A DNA stretch of 64,000 nucleotides from the NCBI GenBank assembly GCA_020186115.1, contig WSYJ01000150.1:47501-111500 (forward strand). The letters run 5' to 3'. A program made the position numbers and the translations under genes. The stretch comes from Histomonas meleagridis. Taxonomy: Eukaryota; Parabasalia; Tritrichomonadida; Dientamoebidae. The notes beneath the pieces were generated by a model that saw only the letters and a program-made list of their open reading frames with translations, did not search any database and was not told the origin of the DNA. Below are positions 10,142 through 22,043 of the stretch, piece after piece (within the stretch, counting starts at the first letter, position 1; each line of letters starts with the position of its first letter).

Positions 10142-11554
10142 ATGGAAGAATTTAACAGACATGAATCAGGGCAATTCTCAACATGGAGGCGCATCACTGA
10201 TACACTGTCGTTTGGATCCAGACAAAATATAGAAAAACAACCAGAACCTATTATAAAACAACAACTTCCCTTCCATTTTTCAAATCTAAGCAAATCAAAG
10301 TCACTTGAAGAATTCACATATAACCTGCATTTAATTTTGATTTCCCTTGACGAGTTGAAATATTTTCCTTATGATTTATTCAGTAATTTCAATGTTCATG
10401 AAGAACTTAATAACTCCCTCAAAAAGCCACTGCTTGACGAGACTGCAACACTAGTTTTAACAATTTTGGGGCGCTATTACTGTTCAGATATTGCTGGAAC
10501 TGATGGAGTTGAACTTCTATTTAATTCAGAATATCCATCTTTAATTCTTCAAATCCTTAAAACCGGATGTTCTTCACAAGCAGCAGGGCCATTGTTTGCT
10601 GGAATTTCAAAAATGTTAAGTTTTTCTGATGAATATTGTGATCATTTTCTTTCGAATAGATATTACGTTGACGTAAAATCTGCTATTGACCAACTTGAAA
10701 ACGACACTCCTGATATTGAGATTATGTGTGTCATCAAATCACTTTTTATGTCTAAAGCAGCTACAAAACATTCAGAACAATTATTAACAGATTATCTCCC
10801 AATTGTCTTTGATTACTCAAAGTATGACAATGAAGAATTACAGAGAAAAGTATATCAAACTCTTAGGCATGCAGAAAACAAATTTCCTGAAATCAAAACA
10901 ATGATTGTGGATAATGGGGTGCCCCAAAGCAAAATTTTACAAATTGACAGTAATACATCTTATCGTTACTTGAAACCTTTTCTCTACTTTTTGCGCCAAC
11001 TTTGTTACCATGAGGAATCCATAGCAAATGATCTTATCACACCTGAATTTTTTGATCACTTAACTGATGCACTTGCAGCACAGTCTGATTCTTGGTCTCC
11101 AACACAATACAATCCCATTCTAATTGATATTGGTTATATTTTTTTCGCTAACAGGTCTAATTACTTTGTATTTGTTAACTCGCCTTTATTCAGTTTAATT
11201 GCCGAATTGATGTTTTCACCATCATTTTTATTATCAGTTCAAAGCACATGGATCCTTTCTGGTCTCTTATCCTCAAAAGATAAAACACTTGTACAAACAG
11301 CTCTTGATGCAGGGACTCTACGATCTTTGGAGAAAATGTTACAAATTGAACAAAAGGACATCCTTCTCGAACTATTAGATTCGCTCATTTCTTTCTTACA
11401 GATGGCACAAAGTCTTCAAATAAAAGAGTGGGAAAATGAATTTCTTAGCATGGCATCAATGCGAGATGTAATAGTAAATTTAACAGAATATCCAGATGAA
11501 GAAGTTTTAGATCGAGCAGCATATATTCTGAAACAATTCTATCCCACAGATTAG
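10142..11554 (+). CDS. Armadillo/HEAT-like repeat protein
   Basis: This 470-residue protein is made almost entirely of amphipathic helices in an ARM/importin-like pattern, for example LLLSVQSTWILSGLLSS followed by LVQTALDAGTLRSLEKML, and VLTILGRYYCSDIAG earlier. Large families of such solenoids occur in trichomonads and usually mediate protein-protein contacts. No signal peptide, membrane segment or importin-beta-binding domain is obvious; the N terminus (first 50 residues) is polar and probably disordered. It is transcribed divergently from the Aquarius-like gene through a shared 58-bp promoter. The start is the first ATG after that motif. No precise function can be given. Confidence 0.85.
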   Translation: MEEFNRHESGQFSTWRRITDTLSFGSRQNIEKQPEPIIKQQLPFHFSNLSKSKSLEEFTYNLHLILISLDELKYFPYDLFSNFNVHEELNNSLKKPLLDETATLVLTILGRYYCSDIAGTDGVELLFNSEYPSLILQILKTGCSSQAAGPLFAGISKMLSFSDEYCDHFLSNRYYVDVKSAIDQLENDTPDIEIMCVIKSLFMSKAATKHSEQLLTDYLPIVFDYSKYDNEELQRKVYQTLRHAENKFPEIKTMIVDNGVPQSKILQIDSNTSYRYLKPFLYFLRQLCYHEESIANDLITPEFFDHLTDALAAQSDSWSPTQYNPILIDIGYIFFANRSNYFVFVNSPLFSLIAELMFSPSFLLSVQSTWILSGLLSSKDKTLVQTALDAGTLRSLEKMLQIEQKDILLELLDSLISFLQMAQSLQIKEWENEFLSMASMRDVIVNLTEYPDEEVLDRAAYILKQFYPTD

Positions 11555-11765
11555 CGGTATTTATACAATTGTTTATTATTTTTTGGAATTTGTAAAGCAG
11601 AAAACTTAATCGTTTTTTAGGTGAAGGTCACCATGAAATCATTTTCCGACATTATAGGAAGTAGTAATCGACTAATTTGAAAAGAACAGTGTTAATAAAA
11701 TAAACGGTCGCTTAACGTACAATTTTCGCGATTTAAAAGATATGATAAATTCATAAAAATTCACA

Positions 11766-12260
11766 ATTCTCATCAAGCCACTTTTTGAAATGAAAAAATT
11801 AAAAAAAATAATTTCGTTCACAATTTTCAATTCAATTTAAAATTGCAAAAATTTTATTGTTTATATAGAAAGTGCCTCTGAAATTTCCATACCAGCTCTG
11901 CTCATGTCTACTGAAAATAATGTACAAAACTATTAATGTAAGCTAGTAACGTACAACATTTCATATTCTGATTCTTTTTAAATATAATGAATGCAACCAT
12001 TTTGTCATGAGTAATAGGAAATGGTTCTTCGTGTATTAGATTTATCATCACTTTGGCATAAGCATGAATCAGCCTATCATATGTACTTTTCGTTCCTGCT
12101 GAAACATTTGCGGCTGATATTGTATCAGCTTCAGCAAGTAATTGCTCCATCAATGACATTTTAAATATGATTCATAAAAAAAAACTTAAAAACAATATTG
12201 AAAATTGTGAGCGAAATTACTTTTTTTAATTTTTTCATTTCAGAAAGTGTCGATGAGAAT
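11766..12260 (-). mobile_element. Internally deleted tyrosine-recombinase element with inverted repeats
   Basis: Inverted repeats of about 63 bp bound the unit: 11766-11830 and its reverse complement at 12198-12260, sharing the core TAATTTCG(T/C)TCACAATTTTCAA. Between them is a broken tyrosine-recombinase gene. A third copy of the repeat (12312-12366) and a fourth at about 28640-28705 show that the family is repeated here. About 500 bp remains, so this copy is non-autonomous. The element class (Crypton-like or other YR element) cannot be fixed from sequence alone. Confidence 0.6.
11868..12159 (-). pseudogene. Tyrosine recombinase relic, core-binding domain joined to C-terminal tail
   Basis: The first 83 codons from the ATG at 12159 look like a SAM-like core-binding domain of a phage-integrase-type recombinase (SAGTKSTYDRLIHAYAKVM ... 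TLLAYINSFVHYF). After a stop, an MSRAGMEISEALS-like tail is still readable at 11868-11915; it also occurs downstream of the catalytic Tyr in the second copy (28.6 kb). The catalytic domain between them is missing, so an internal deletion is inferred. The start shares SLMEQLLA with the 28.2-kb copy. Confidence 0.6.
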
Positions 12261-12754
12261 TACACATAATAAAAACAACTTTTTAAGACGTTGACCAAAG
12301 GTCTCATTGACACTTTTTTATATAAAAAAATTAAGAAAAGTAATTTCGCTCACAATTTTCAATATTTTTCTTTTGTAGGGAATCGTAAACAAAGTGGCGT
12401 CACTTTTAGGTTCGACACGTAATTTTTTTCAATTAAAAGTGCAAACATGAGGAAATAAAAAAAAAAGGACATTTTTTTCGGAAGATTGAAGAAAGTTAAT
12501 CATAATAATTTAATGTCATTTATCAAGCAATTCACAATATATAATGAAATGTCAATTATTCTAAGTTGCAAGATCATAAATAAAATTAATTTTTGATTGA
12601 ACTTAGACAATTTATTCGAAATTCCACGAGTGAAATTGGTTGATAATAATGAGTATTTTCTTATATATCTTTTATTTCTTTCAATCATATCTCATTTAGA
12701 ATCCATGTTTTTATGAATTATTAAACAAATGTGAAATTAATATTATTATTATTA
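12261..12754. other. Gene-free stretch with element debris and near-palindrome
   Basis: It holds an extra copy of the tyrosine-recombinase-element terminal repeat at 12312-12366. A near-palindrome, AAAGTGGCGTCACTTT, lies at 12391-12406 and is matched in opposite orientation by a perfect version at 28140-28155. From 12410 to 12754 it is AT-rich, and I see no gene. Confidence 0.5.
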
Positions 12755-12867
12755 TAGTGAGTCGGGTATTGTTTCTAAATATAGAGTCAGTTGAGATATA
12801 TGATTTAGCATATCATTTTCTTCTGATATTTGACCATAATTCATCATATATATTAGTTGTAGAATTC
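12755..12867 (-). pseudogene. 3' end of MULE-B transposase gene, severed by MULE-A
   Basis: From the target-duplication copy at 12859-12867, the minus strand stays open (LIYMMNYGQISEENDML...) to a stop at 12755-12757. The decayed MULE-B gene approaches the same duplication from the other side of MULE-A (25702-27800) in the same orientation, so these residues are taken as its C terminus. One reading frame crosses the rejoined site with no stop. Assignment by continuity only. Confidence 0.5.
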
Positions 12868-13660
12868 GAGAGTCTGGGTAGCATACCCAAAACATACCCA
12901 CTTTTGGACGGTTATTCCCACAATTTTCGACTTTTTGAATTCGATGTAAAATAACCGTCTCGTTTTTCCAAAATTTTGGATAAAAAAAATTTCGAAAAAA
13001 ATAAAGCTTAACAAAATAGCATAATTTCAACAATAGTAAGAACTATATCAATATGATTATTCATGAATAGTATAGAATTAAATAATAATGAGTATTCGTG
13101 GAAAAAAACGATTTTGAAAATAATCATAAAATATTATAAAATAAATAGTATAATCGAATTCTCCATATGTTAAAACATATTACTGTATTCTTTTTTTGCC
13201 AAAATACAAAATGTATATTGTGTTATTAGCAAATGTTTTTGATGTCCATTATGCATTATTGAATTCATGTTCAAAAAGTGGGAACTGTGAAGAAATAATT
13301 TCATTCAATTTTAATTTAAATACTTTACATTTTTGCCACAATAAATTCTGAACAAATAAAAAATGACATTGTAAAACAAAATAATTTAAATGAATAATTA
13401 ATAAATAAGAATAATTATATACATTAAGCATTGACAAACAATGAGCTACAAAATATATTCTTTAATAAGCATTAAATTACAATAATTTATGAATAACATT
13501 ATTTACAATCATTGATAAATTATGAATTATAATGATCATCATTAATTAAACATTCATATACAATGATTTATAATGATTATCATTAATTAAACATTAATAT
13601 ACAATGATTTATAATCATTTATTTAATGAAACATTCATATACAATGATTTATAATGGTTT
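12868..13660. repeat. Left terminal inverted repeat of MULE-A
   Basis: It is the reverse complement of about 24905-25701, near-identical over the outer 650 bp. It contains CCAAAAGTGGG-type and CAAAAAGTGGG motifs (about 13269) resembling the host promoter candidate. The inner part holds about three ATACAATGATTTATAAT subunits. Confidence 0.88.
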
Positions 13661-14196
13661 TCTACATTATATATTAACAAACAATGAATTTCAATTATTT
13701 AGTTCTCTAAACATTCATTTATTAAACATTCATTAATTTTGATGAATATCTTTATATGACATTAACAAGCATTGAATTACAATGATTTTGTTAATTATAT
13801 CTTTTTTAACAATAATTTTTCCTGAATTTAATTCTAAAACATTAACTAACACATATAATTTTGTGATTCATAAATTATAAATTTTTTATTGAATATCGAT
13901 AAACCATATGTTAAATTTCCTTATTAAACAACATTAAATTATTATTTTTATTTAACATCAATAATATTATATATTATGATATGCAAAACTTATAAAAACA
14001 ATAAAATATGATGAAACATTTTTCTTATTGTGAAATACAATAAATTTCTATAATATCAAACTGTGAACGTTGATAAACAATGAATTTGATATTCAAATTA
14101 CAAAATATGTTGATTTCATGTTAGACATGATTGTCGATGAAATAATAAACGAAATCAACTTTTTCAATAAATATTTGGCCATCATATTTGTAAAAA

Positions 14197-14456
14197 ATGA
14201 TCGCGAGTTGGCCTGGGCGTTATGATGGTATGCATTGTAGAATACCCTATATGATCGAAATTAACAACTATAAATATCAGTTTGAGCGCAACGGAAGTAA
14301 AAAACATCGAAGGGCTTTTTATAGATGCATTCATGGCAATCGAAGCATGCCAGGTTATTGCAAATGCCGTCTTTCATGTGATTTTTCTGCAGATTTATCG
14401 TCTTATTCATATATTATTCATGGAATTCATAGTTGCGATCAATATACACAAAATGA
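14197..14456 (+). pseudogene. MULE-A transposase, 5' part (zinc-finger domain)
   Basis: The first 87 codons of the MULE-A transposase gene end at the Merlin target site CAAAATGA (14449-14456). They carry a FLYWCH/FAR1-type DNA-binding finger (YRCIHGNR...GYCKCRLSC...IIHGIHSCDQY), the usual N-terminal module of MULE transposases. The frame meets the 3' part (from 22237) exactly when the Merlin element and one target copy are removed: TQN is followed by DSPFWSKED. Confidence 0.85.
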
Positions 14457-14650
14457 GGTACTCTCCAACCTAATGGGAAAATTTGAATACCTTCCTCTCA
14501 AAAAGTGGAAATGCCTTCCAATTATGCGTGATTTTTTGAATAGCATTGAAAAATTTTCATTCAAAATGTTTTTGTGAGAAAATATTCCTTATCAAATTCG
14601 ATTTCTATGTTCCACATTTTTTGACATTCAAATTTCTGAGAATTTATAAA
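14457..14650. repeat. Left terminal inverted repeat of Merlin
   Basis: It is the reverse complement of 22044-22236; the outer 100 bp appear identical, with about a dozen differences further in. It includes CAAAAAGTGG at about 14500. Confidence 0.9.
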
Positions 14651-15399
14651 TTGCCATCGTATTTTTTAAATAATTTTAAATTATTCGATATTTTCAATTT
14701 TAATATGACAAATATGCACTGACACGCAACATTCTCAGATATAATATATTTATTGAACTCAATATTTATAATAATATATATTAAATTCGTTTCCAAAATT
14801 CGGTCATAGGTATACTGGGAAGATATAAGAACTAGTCATTAAAAATACATAATATATGCACATAATTGAGAATATTAATTAATATAAATATGAAATAATA
14901 TTCATGATAAGTCAAGATAAATTTTTTTTTCATTTTTTTTAAGTGACATATATCACTTTTGTATGGTTTATTATCGTCGGTGCGCCGATGGTCAACGATA
15001 TGACCAATTCATGCAAGATAAATGAGCAATAAATAAACATATTTCTTGATCAATTCATTGCAAATAAAGTAAAAATTACCCAAAAATTTCATTAATCATT
15101 ATTTGAAATAAAAATATATGGGGAGGGGGAAGGGGGGTAAAAAAAGAATGCTCCTTTTATCTCGACTTCTATTCAATAAAAATTTTTTTTTAATAATATC
15201 ATATTTAAATATAATATGTGTGCACTAAGATAATATGAACAAAGTTCTTTAACTCCTTTCTGATGATGATAAAAGTTCGTTAGAAATTTTCGTAGTTCCC
15301 TAAATCACTTTAAAAAAGTCCGAAAAAATAATGGTCTAATTCGTCCAAAACTTCGTAATTAAATATCTCTTCATCATATATAAAAAAAATAAAATCATA

Positions 15400-15765
15400 T
15401 ATGAAATATCGAAGAATCTAATTAGAAAAAATAATGTATGTATAAGAATTTCAAAGATGATTTGTAAAAAATTCAAAAAAGTGGATTTATCATGCCTATA
15501 CAAATAAACTCATAAAATGCACTATAGTAACTTGATTTAGCTAGTTACAAAGATCTTTTCTAAATATTGATTATCTAATCCCAAAAATATATTAGGGTAA
15601 TATAAGACGACACATTAAATAATTTTGGATATTTTTATGTATGCTGTGTATTAAATAAAATATGTTCGAAAGTAAACCCCATATAAAATAACGGTAGTTA
15701 GGTATAATGAAATGGTACATCATTCAAATGAATTTTTGAGAAATACATATAAAGATTCATAAGAA
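15400..15765. repeat. Internal inverted repeat of Merlin, arm 1
   Basis: It pairs imperfectly with the reverse complement of about 16870-17225. The arms are separated by about 1.1 kb of AT-rich spacer. Boundaries are by eye. Confidence 0.55.
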
Positions 15766-16869
15766 GGTTTTTATTTATATAATAATGAATGGGAACCATC
15801 TGTTCTATTTAAGATATGAAAGTGATGATTATTACATTTATTAACTAATAAAGAACCTATTCATCGTTCAATGTCAATTCTATATAACAATTTACGCTGA
15901 TAATGCTATTTGATAAAAAATCCTTTTTATATCATAATATATTCATTAAGGCACATATTTATAATGAACAATATTTCTTTGATAATATATCGCCAGAAAT
16001 TTAATTTTTTTATTAACAAAATAATAAGAAAACAGGAGTTAAAAAAATATGATGGTTCATACCGATACACACACAATGCACACTACTACAACACATATAT
16101 AAATTAATATATACATTATACATTATTATAAGAAAAAAAAAAAAAAAAGCAAATGAACAGGAAAACATATATATTTCATAAGAATATCAAATAACATATG
16201 AAAACACATTTGAACACCATAAATAACATAAGAATATGAATATTTACATTCGTAAACATATTGACTATGTAATTTACAATATATTATGAGGCTTGTTTTT
16301 ATTGTAAGCTTTGCCGAATAATAACCCAATTTTTTGGGCAAGAAAAATAAATTATATATAAATAAAACTATAATATGCTGATGCATTAAATGTTAATATA
16401 CATATTCTACATAATCAGATAATATTTTAAAACTTTTTTCTTACTAACCAGAAATTAGGGTATTTAGATCAATTTATATTTACCCCCTATTCATATATCA
16501 ATAATATATATTTCGATTTTATGAATATATAAATATCTTATTTTATCATAATATAATTGAATTTATATAAAACACCTTAAAGTTAATGTATCGATTTTTG
16601 TATAAGAAATTCTCTTAAATGATTATATTTTCTAATAATTTATGACTATTTACTCAAACAAGTGAAATAACTGCAGTTATAATGTGAAATAAAAGGGTAT
16701 TTTCATCAAGTAGAGTTGCAAACATAAATTGTTATATAAAATTAACATTGAGTTACGGATGAGAACTTTATTAGCTGACAACATAATTTTATAACTTTCA
16801 TACTTTAAATATAACATTAGACTTTTTATTTGTTATAATATAAATAAAAAACTTCTTTCTAACTTTCAT

Positions 16870-17225
16870 CAATATTTCTCAAAATTCATTTGAATGTTGT
16901 ATCATTTCATTTCTTCTAACAACAGTTAATTTATATGGGATCAGCTTTCGAACATATTCCATATAGTACAAAGCATACTTGAAAATTTTTAAAATATTTT
17001 TTATGTTTTGCCTAATATTTAATTAATATGTTTTTTGTACTTACATATGAATATTTTGGGAAGATCTATGTAAATGACTCACTTAAGTTAATGCCGTCCA
17101 ATTAATTAGTATACTTGACTAAGTATGATAAATTCACTTTTTTTTGCATTTTTTACAAATCATTTTTTAAATTTCTTATGCATATATAATTTTCTCTAAC
17201 TAGATTATTTAATACTACATACATG
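16870..17225. repeat. Internal inverted repeat of Merlin, arm 2
   Basis: It is the partner of about 15400-15765. Matching words include CTTTCGAACATAT, AAAATTCATTTGAATG and TTTTTTACAAATCAT. Imperfect; limits approximate. Confidence 0.55.
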
Positions 17226-17852
17226 ATTTTATATTCTAAATAAATGAGGATAAGATATTTAATTATAAAATTGACATAAATTCAACCATGATTTTTTTCA
17301 AACTTTCTCAATGAAATTTTGGTCATCACCAAAATTTCAAACAAATTTTTTTTCATTATCAAATAAAAGTTTAAAAACTTTAATTCTAGTTTATTAATAC
17401 ACACATCTTATATAATAAAATAATATTATTCAAAATATTATTTATTCATTTGATGTAGAGATATGTGAGTCAATTAAAATTGACCCTCATATATTTTTTT
17501 GATATATATTAAAAATCCATTCATTCTATATTATGAAATTATATTATTAATTTTTTTTATAAGCTAGATGTCTAGATATCAATAATCATAATTTATTCGA
17601 TTACAAATATATTTAAACAAATTATTTTTTATAAAATTTAATTGGATTTAAATAGAATATATTATATTTGATTTATTGAGCTATTTATGAAATATTATAT
17701 GAATTAATTGATTTTGCTGATTATAATATTTGATTATTATCGACTTAAATCAATAAATTAATTTTCTTTTTATGTATACGCTTTTATTTATTATTCATAT
17801 TAATAATAATTCAATATTTTATGCATTATGCGTTTAATATTTATTTGTTATT

Positions 17853-18818
17853 ATGGATTACAATCAGCCTCAACAATTATCTTTCCCGTTTATCGATAAT
17901 ACTCTCTCTTATTTTTTTTTTTTTACGAATGAAGACGCAGCTATTCAATTTGCATTACAGAATGGAGTTATTTATAATCAAATGATGTGTGAAAAATGTA
18001 ATTTCGATATGCAGATCTACAGAGATTCTTCAAAAGGATTTGGATACAAATGGATATGCCCAAGATGCCACAAATCAAAAAGTATTTTATATGGAAGTAT
18101 TTTTTACTCGGCAAAAATACCACTTTCTAAGATTTTTTATTTATTATATTGTTGGGTATATAAATATTCATGTAAAGATACTGCAAGAGAAGTAGGAGTG
18201 AGCAGAAACACAGTGACTTATTATTTTACTTTATTTAGAAATGCATGTGATGCATATGTTTTATCTTTAGAAGGTCTTGTTGTTGGCGGTCCTGATAAAA
18301 CTGTTCAAATTGATGAAACTTTAATGTGCCGAAGAAAATATAATGTTGGACGATGTTTAAATCAAGTGTGGATCTTTGGGGGAATTTGTGTGGAAGATAG
18401 ACAATTCTTTTGTCTTGTTGTACCTGATCGAACAAGAGAAACATTAGAAGAAGAGATTCGTAATCATATATTACCTGAAACAAAAATAATTTCTGATTGC
18501 TGGAAAGCGTATGACTTTCTTGATGATGACAATGATTACGAGCATGAAACTGTTAATCATTCATGTAATTTTGTTGATCCTGAAACTAAAGCGCACACTC
18601 AAATGATAGAAAGACTTTGGAGGGAACTAAAAAAAATTAATAAAAGATATGAAGGAATCCCAGAAAATAAAGTCAATGAACATATATCAGAGTTCATGTG
18701 GAGATGGAATGTTATTCACAATAAGGATCAAATGTTTAGGGCCGCCGTTCAATTAATTGCAGACACAAAGTTTACAAAAGTAATTGATTGCGATGGAGAA
18801 GAAGAAGAGTTGGAATAA
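17853..18818 (+). CDS. Merlin transposase (ISXO2/IS1595-like DDE)
   Basis: This 321-residue transposase cuts and pastes the surrounding Merlin element. The N-terminal zinc ribbon is visible (MCEKC ... WICPRC, about residues 46-75), followed by a helix-turn-helix-like stretch (CKDTAREVGVSRNTVTYYF). The catalytic core follows: first Asp in VQIDETLM, second in IISDCWKAYDF, and the third acidic residue in TKAHTQMIERLW. The length is normal for Merlin and there are no stops or shifts. It has an acidic tail DGEEEELE. The start is the first ATG, 3' of an AT-rich leader. A truncated, frameshifted second copy lies at 45558-46146. Confidence 0.93.
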   Translation: MDYNQPQQLSFPFIDNTLSYFFFFTNEDAAIQFALQNGVIYNQMMCEKCNFDMQIYRDSSKGFGYKWICPRCHKSKSILYGSIFYSAKIPLSKIFYLLYCWVYKYSCKDTAREVGVSRNTVTYYFTLFRNACDAYVLSLEGLVVGGPDKTVQIDETLMCRRKYNVGRCLNQVWIFGGICVEDRQFFCLVVPDRTRETLEEEIRNHILPETKIISDCWKAYDFLDDDNDYEHETVNHSCNFVDPETKAHTQMIERLWRELKKINKRYEGIPENKVNEHISEFMWRWNVIHNKDQMFRAAVQLIADTKFTKVIDCDGEEEELE

Positions 18819-18889
18819 GTAAAAAATTCATATCTTCGATTGTTATGATCATTTTTTATTTTTAGAAAATTGAGGAAAGAAATATAAAT

Positions 18890-19200
18890 AATATTTTATT
18901 ATGTTATTTAAATATCGATTCGTGAAAATTTATGTCACAAATTTCGAAATTTCGAAAATTTAATTTTTGAAAAATATGTATATATTATCTTTATTTGATA
19001 ACATATCTTGTTATATTGTTTAGATTTGGTTTTGTTTAAATTTTTTGTTACAAATTTCGAAATTTTGAAAATTTAATTTTCGAAAAATATGTATATATTA
19101 TCTTTATTTGATGACATATTTTATTATATTATTTAAATATTGATTTGTTTAAATTTTTTGTTACAAATTTCGAAATTTCGAAAATTTAATTTTTGGAAAA
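18890..19200. repeat. Tandem repeat, ~115-bp unit, about 2.6 copies
   Basis: The word ACAAATTTCGAAATTT recurs at about 18933, 19049 and 19162, within longer matching units containing AAAATATGTATATATTATC. It lies just 3' of the Merlin transposase gene. Confidence 0.8.
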
Positions 19201-22043
19201 AATCGTAATTAATCAATCCTATATTGTGGTAAACCTTAATGTATTATATACACTTTAGTCCTATTAATTTTTTACATTAATTTGATGTCAAAAAAATCAT
19301 ATCGATTTTTAAAAATCAAATAAATTCATTAATATAGCTCATTAATAAACTTGACATATGTTAAAAACTTCGATAAAATATTATTATATACATTAAAAAT
19401 TGGATTTTTTAGACATAATTAAATTTATTATAAATTTTTCTAATTTCGGATTTCAATCACATTTCTCATGTTTAGTAATGTATACATATTTCATCAGATC
19501 TCGAATTTTGTACAACCAAATATATTGCGATCTTGGAAAAAAAATATAATAATTTTCGGTAAAATGATGTTCATTCAATTATTGAATGATAATTCAATAT
19601 TTATACAGAAAATTCTGCGTAAAAAGCAGTTAATTCCAAACATTTATTCAAAAAGTGAACATTTTTTTTGAAGAATTAACCATTACACACATTCAGATAT
19701 GAGCGATAATATTATTATCTCGTAAATTTTTCAAAAAAAAAAAAAAAAAATAGTGAAATAATTCATTCTATTTTTAAAAAATGTTAGAATATTTTTTGAA
19801 ATATAAATCTAATGAAATATATAATTTTTAATGACAAAAATTGATATAATTTTAATTCGATAATAATCTTTGTTCAAATATTACCAAAAACACGGGGATT
19901 CAACTTATTCAAAGTCTCATATGTACATGAATGTATATCTTATAATATTTTCAAAGTTACCAAGAAAATAAGTGTATAAAGTTATTGTCATTATGCTAAT
20001 TGATTTTATGGGAAATATGAATTTATCGATCATTTTTTTGATATGATCACAATTAGTTCATTTTTTAATCATAGTTATAATTAATAATCATTAATAAACT
20101 GTATATTAATCTTGAAATAGTTCAACATGAAAACATTTTCATTTTAGATCTTAAAAGTCTTATTTGTAATTATAAATCACTTATATATATATATCCATTG
20201 AAATATAACATTATTAAAGATTTTTATAGGTGATTTCACGAACCTTGATCCAAAAAATAATTGTAATTTACAATTTATATAATTGTAGCATAAATATAAT
20301 TTTCCGAAAAAATCATTTTTAAATATTTTATAGTTTCCTCTCTATAATAATGAATGAAATCTACGCTCTCTTATATATTTTATATCAAATTCATTAAGTA
20401 CAATTACTTTTATTACATTTCAAGTTACTACTATTTCTTATGCATAATATAAAGAATTTTTTTTTAAGTTAGGTATCATAATAATTCATATAATTATATT
20501 AAATTTATACATTTTGTTCATTGATAGATCAAGATAACTTAGAATATTTGAAAAAATTTCATTATTTAAATCATAAGAGAGAGACTAAATTAAGGTAGAG
20601 AAGTCATAATTTATTATAATAAACAAATTAATATAATATACATATTTAAAAATCATATATACTCATATTTATTAATTTAATTCATGCTATGTTATATTTG
20701 TTAATGGACATGTATATTAAGTGTTTTTCAATGTTATCCTATGTTAACTTTTTTTTCCCCCCCCCCCCCCCAGTTCTTTATGTTATCTCAACTTTATTCA
20801 TTTTTATTCTATTTTTGATGATGCTATTTCATGCTTATCAAAAAATTAATATATTCCATTCTTTTTTTATCTTGTTAAATTAAGTTTATTTATGCTTATT
20901 CATTTTAATTATGTGTTTTCTCCTTGCATGTGGTATGAGTGTTATATGTGTTTATGTGCCGGATGATATATATTAAAGAGAATAGCTAGGAGATTTGCAT
21001 AATACTTATTATATGATATTTATATTTGAATAATCTTGGAATAATATATTATTTCTCAAGGAAAATTTTAGTATTACCAAAATTGTTTGTAAAAACTAGT
21101 CTTTTGCGATTATGGAATCGTAAATGGAGCTTTATAGATATTTATTAACATGTTAACATTATTATAAATGATTAAAGGAATAAAATACACTAATAAAATT
21201 ATAATTTTATATACAAATGTTATTAAAAAATCTTGTTTTTATGAACACAGCCATATAATAAATGTTGAAATACCTAATTCTCTTTATTACAATAGAATAA
21301 CTTATTTTATAGAATATTATTACATGAAATTATAATTCCAAAATCAGCGATGTCAATTTCTCCAAAATATTTTATCTCATATTGTATTATGTTCATATAT
21401 GTTAAAACCATGCGATTTTTTCGTGTTGTATTTCATTCGAATAATAGTAAGGGATTCTAATTATTCTTTTTATTCACAATAAAGTAAGGACACTTAGTTT
21501 GAATAAACTTTATACAGTATTGAATCGAAAATTACTTTAAATGAATTCAAATAATATTGTTATTTCATTTGATTCATTATATCTTGTAGCTTATTCACTC
21601 ATGATTCTCCATGTTTACTTATGTTAATTCAAATTCATTTGTGTTTGTATATATACCTACTCATGTTCATTAATGAATGCTATAGTTAATTCATGTTTAT
21701 TTATTATTCTTTATGTAAAAAAAAAAAAAAAATCTTGAGAATTGATTTTAAAATGAATAAATCTCAATATTAACTGAATATAAATCAAAATTAATGAAAC
21801 TTTTAATATATCATATTATTTTTAAAAAATGTGATAAAGATATTTTTTCAACTATTTAATTTTAAGTGAAAATGATTATCTATCATAAAAAAAATTCGAA
21901 TATTTTAATATTTAACAATAAGCATTAATTATTATAGATATTTTTTGGTTTACAAATCAAAATTATGAATGTGTACTGATTTATCAACAAAGCAATATTT
22001 TTTTTTTTTTTTCGTTTAAAGTAAAAATCTATTTGGTGACATT
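19201..22043. other. Merlin right arm, non-coding
   Basis: No gene is visible. It includes a pure C16 run at 20757-20772, A-rich runs near 19735 and 21718, and a stretch at about 21738-21915 that is closely matched at about 39050-39220 beside another MULE gene. Confidence 0.55.
20757..20772. repeat. C16 homopolymer
   Basis: Sixteen consecutive C on the plus strand in very AT-rich DNA, preceded by a T run. It may be a true G-quadruplex-capable tract or an assembly artefact. Confidence 0.8.

Larger units (their letters stand above)
14651..17852. other. Merlin left arm, non-coding, with internal inverted repeat
   Basis: I see no gene in this AT-rich arm. An imperfect inverted repeat pairs about 15400-15765 with about 16870-17225 (shared words include ATATGTTCGAAAG, CATTCAAATGAATTTT and GATTTGTAAAAAAT in one arm and their complements in the other). 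Parts of 15640-16065 also resemble 37.9-38.3 kb, marking a diverged second copy of this arm. A G-rich run (GGGGAGGGGGAAGGGGGG) lies at about 15120-15137. Confidence 0.6.

Noticed and set aside
10084-10317. N-terminal extension of the Aquarius-like protein by 78 codons
   Set aside because: It would overlap the start of the divergent armadillo gene and cross the shared promoter motif; the extra residues do not resemble the family.
13249-13437. 62-codon frame identical to part of a frame at 25069-25320
   Set aside because: Both are translations of the two MULE-A terminal inverted repeats, not genes.
14457-14577. C-terminal end of the 126-codon frame beginning at 14197 as real protein
   Set aside because: The last 40 codons are Merlin terminal repeat; the same peptide appears on the minus strand at the other end of the element.
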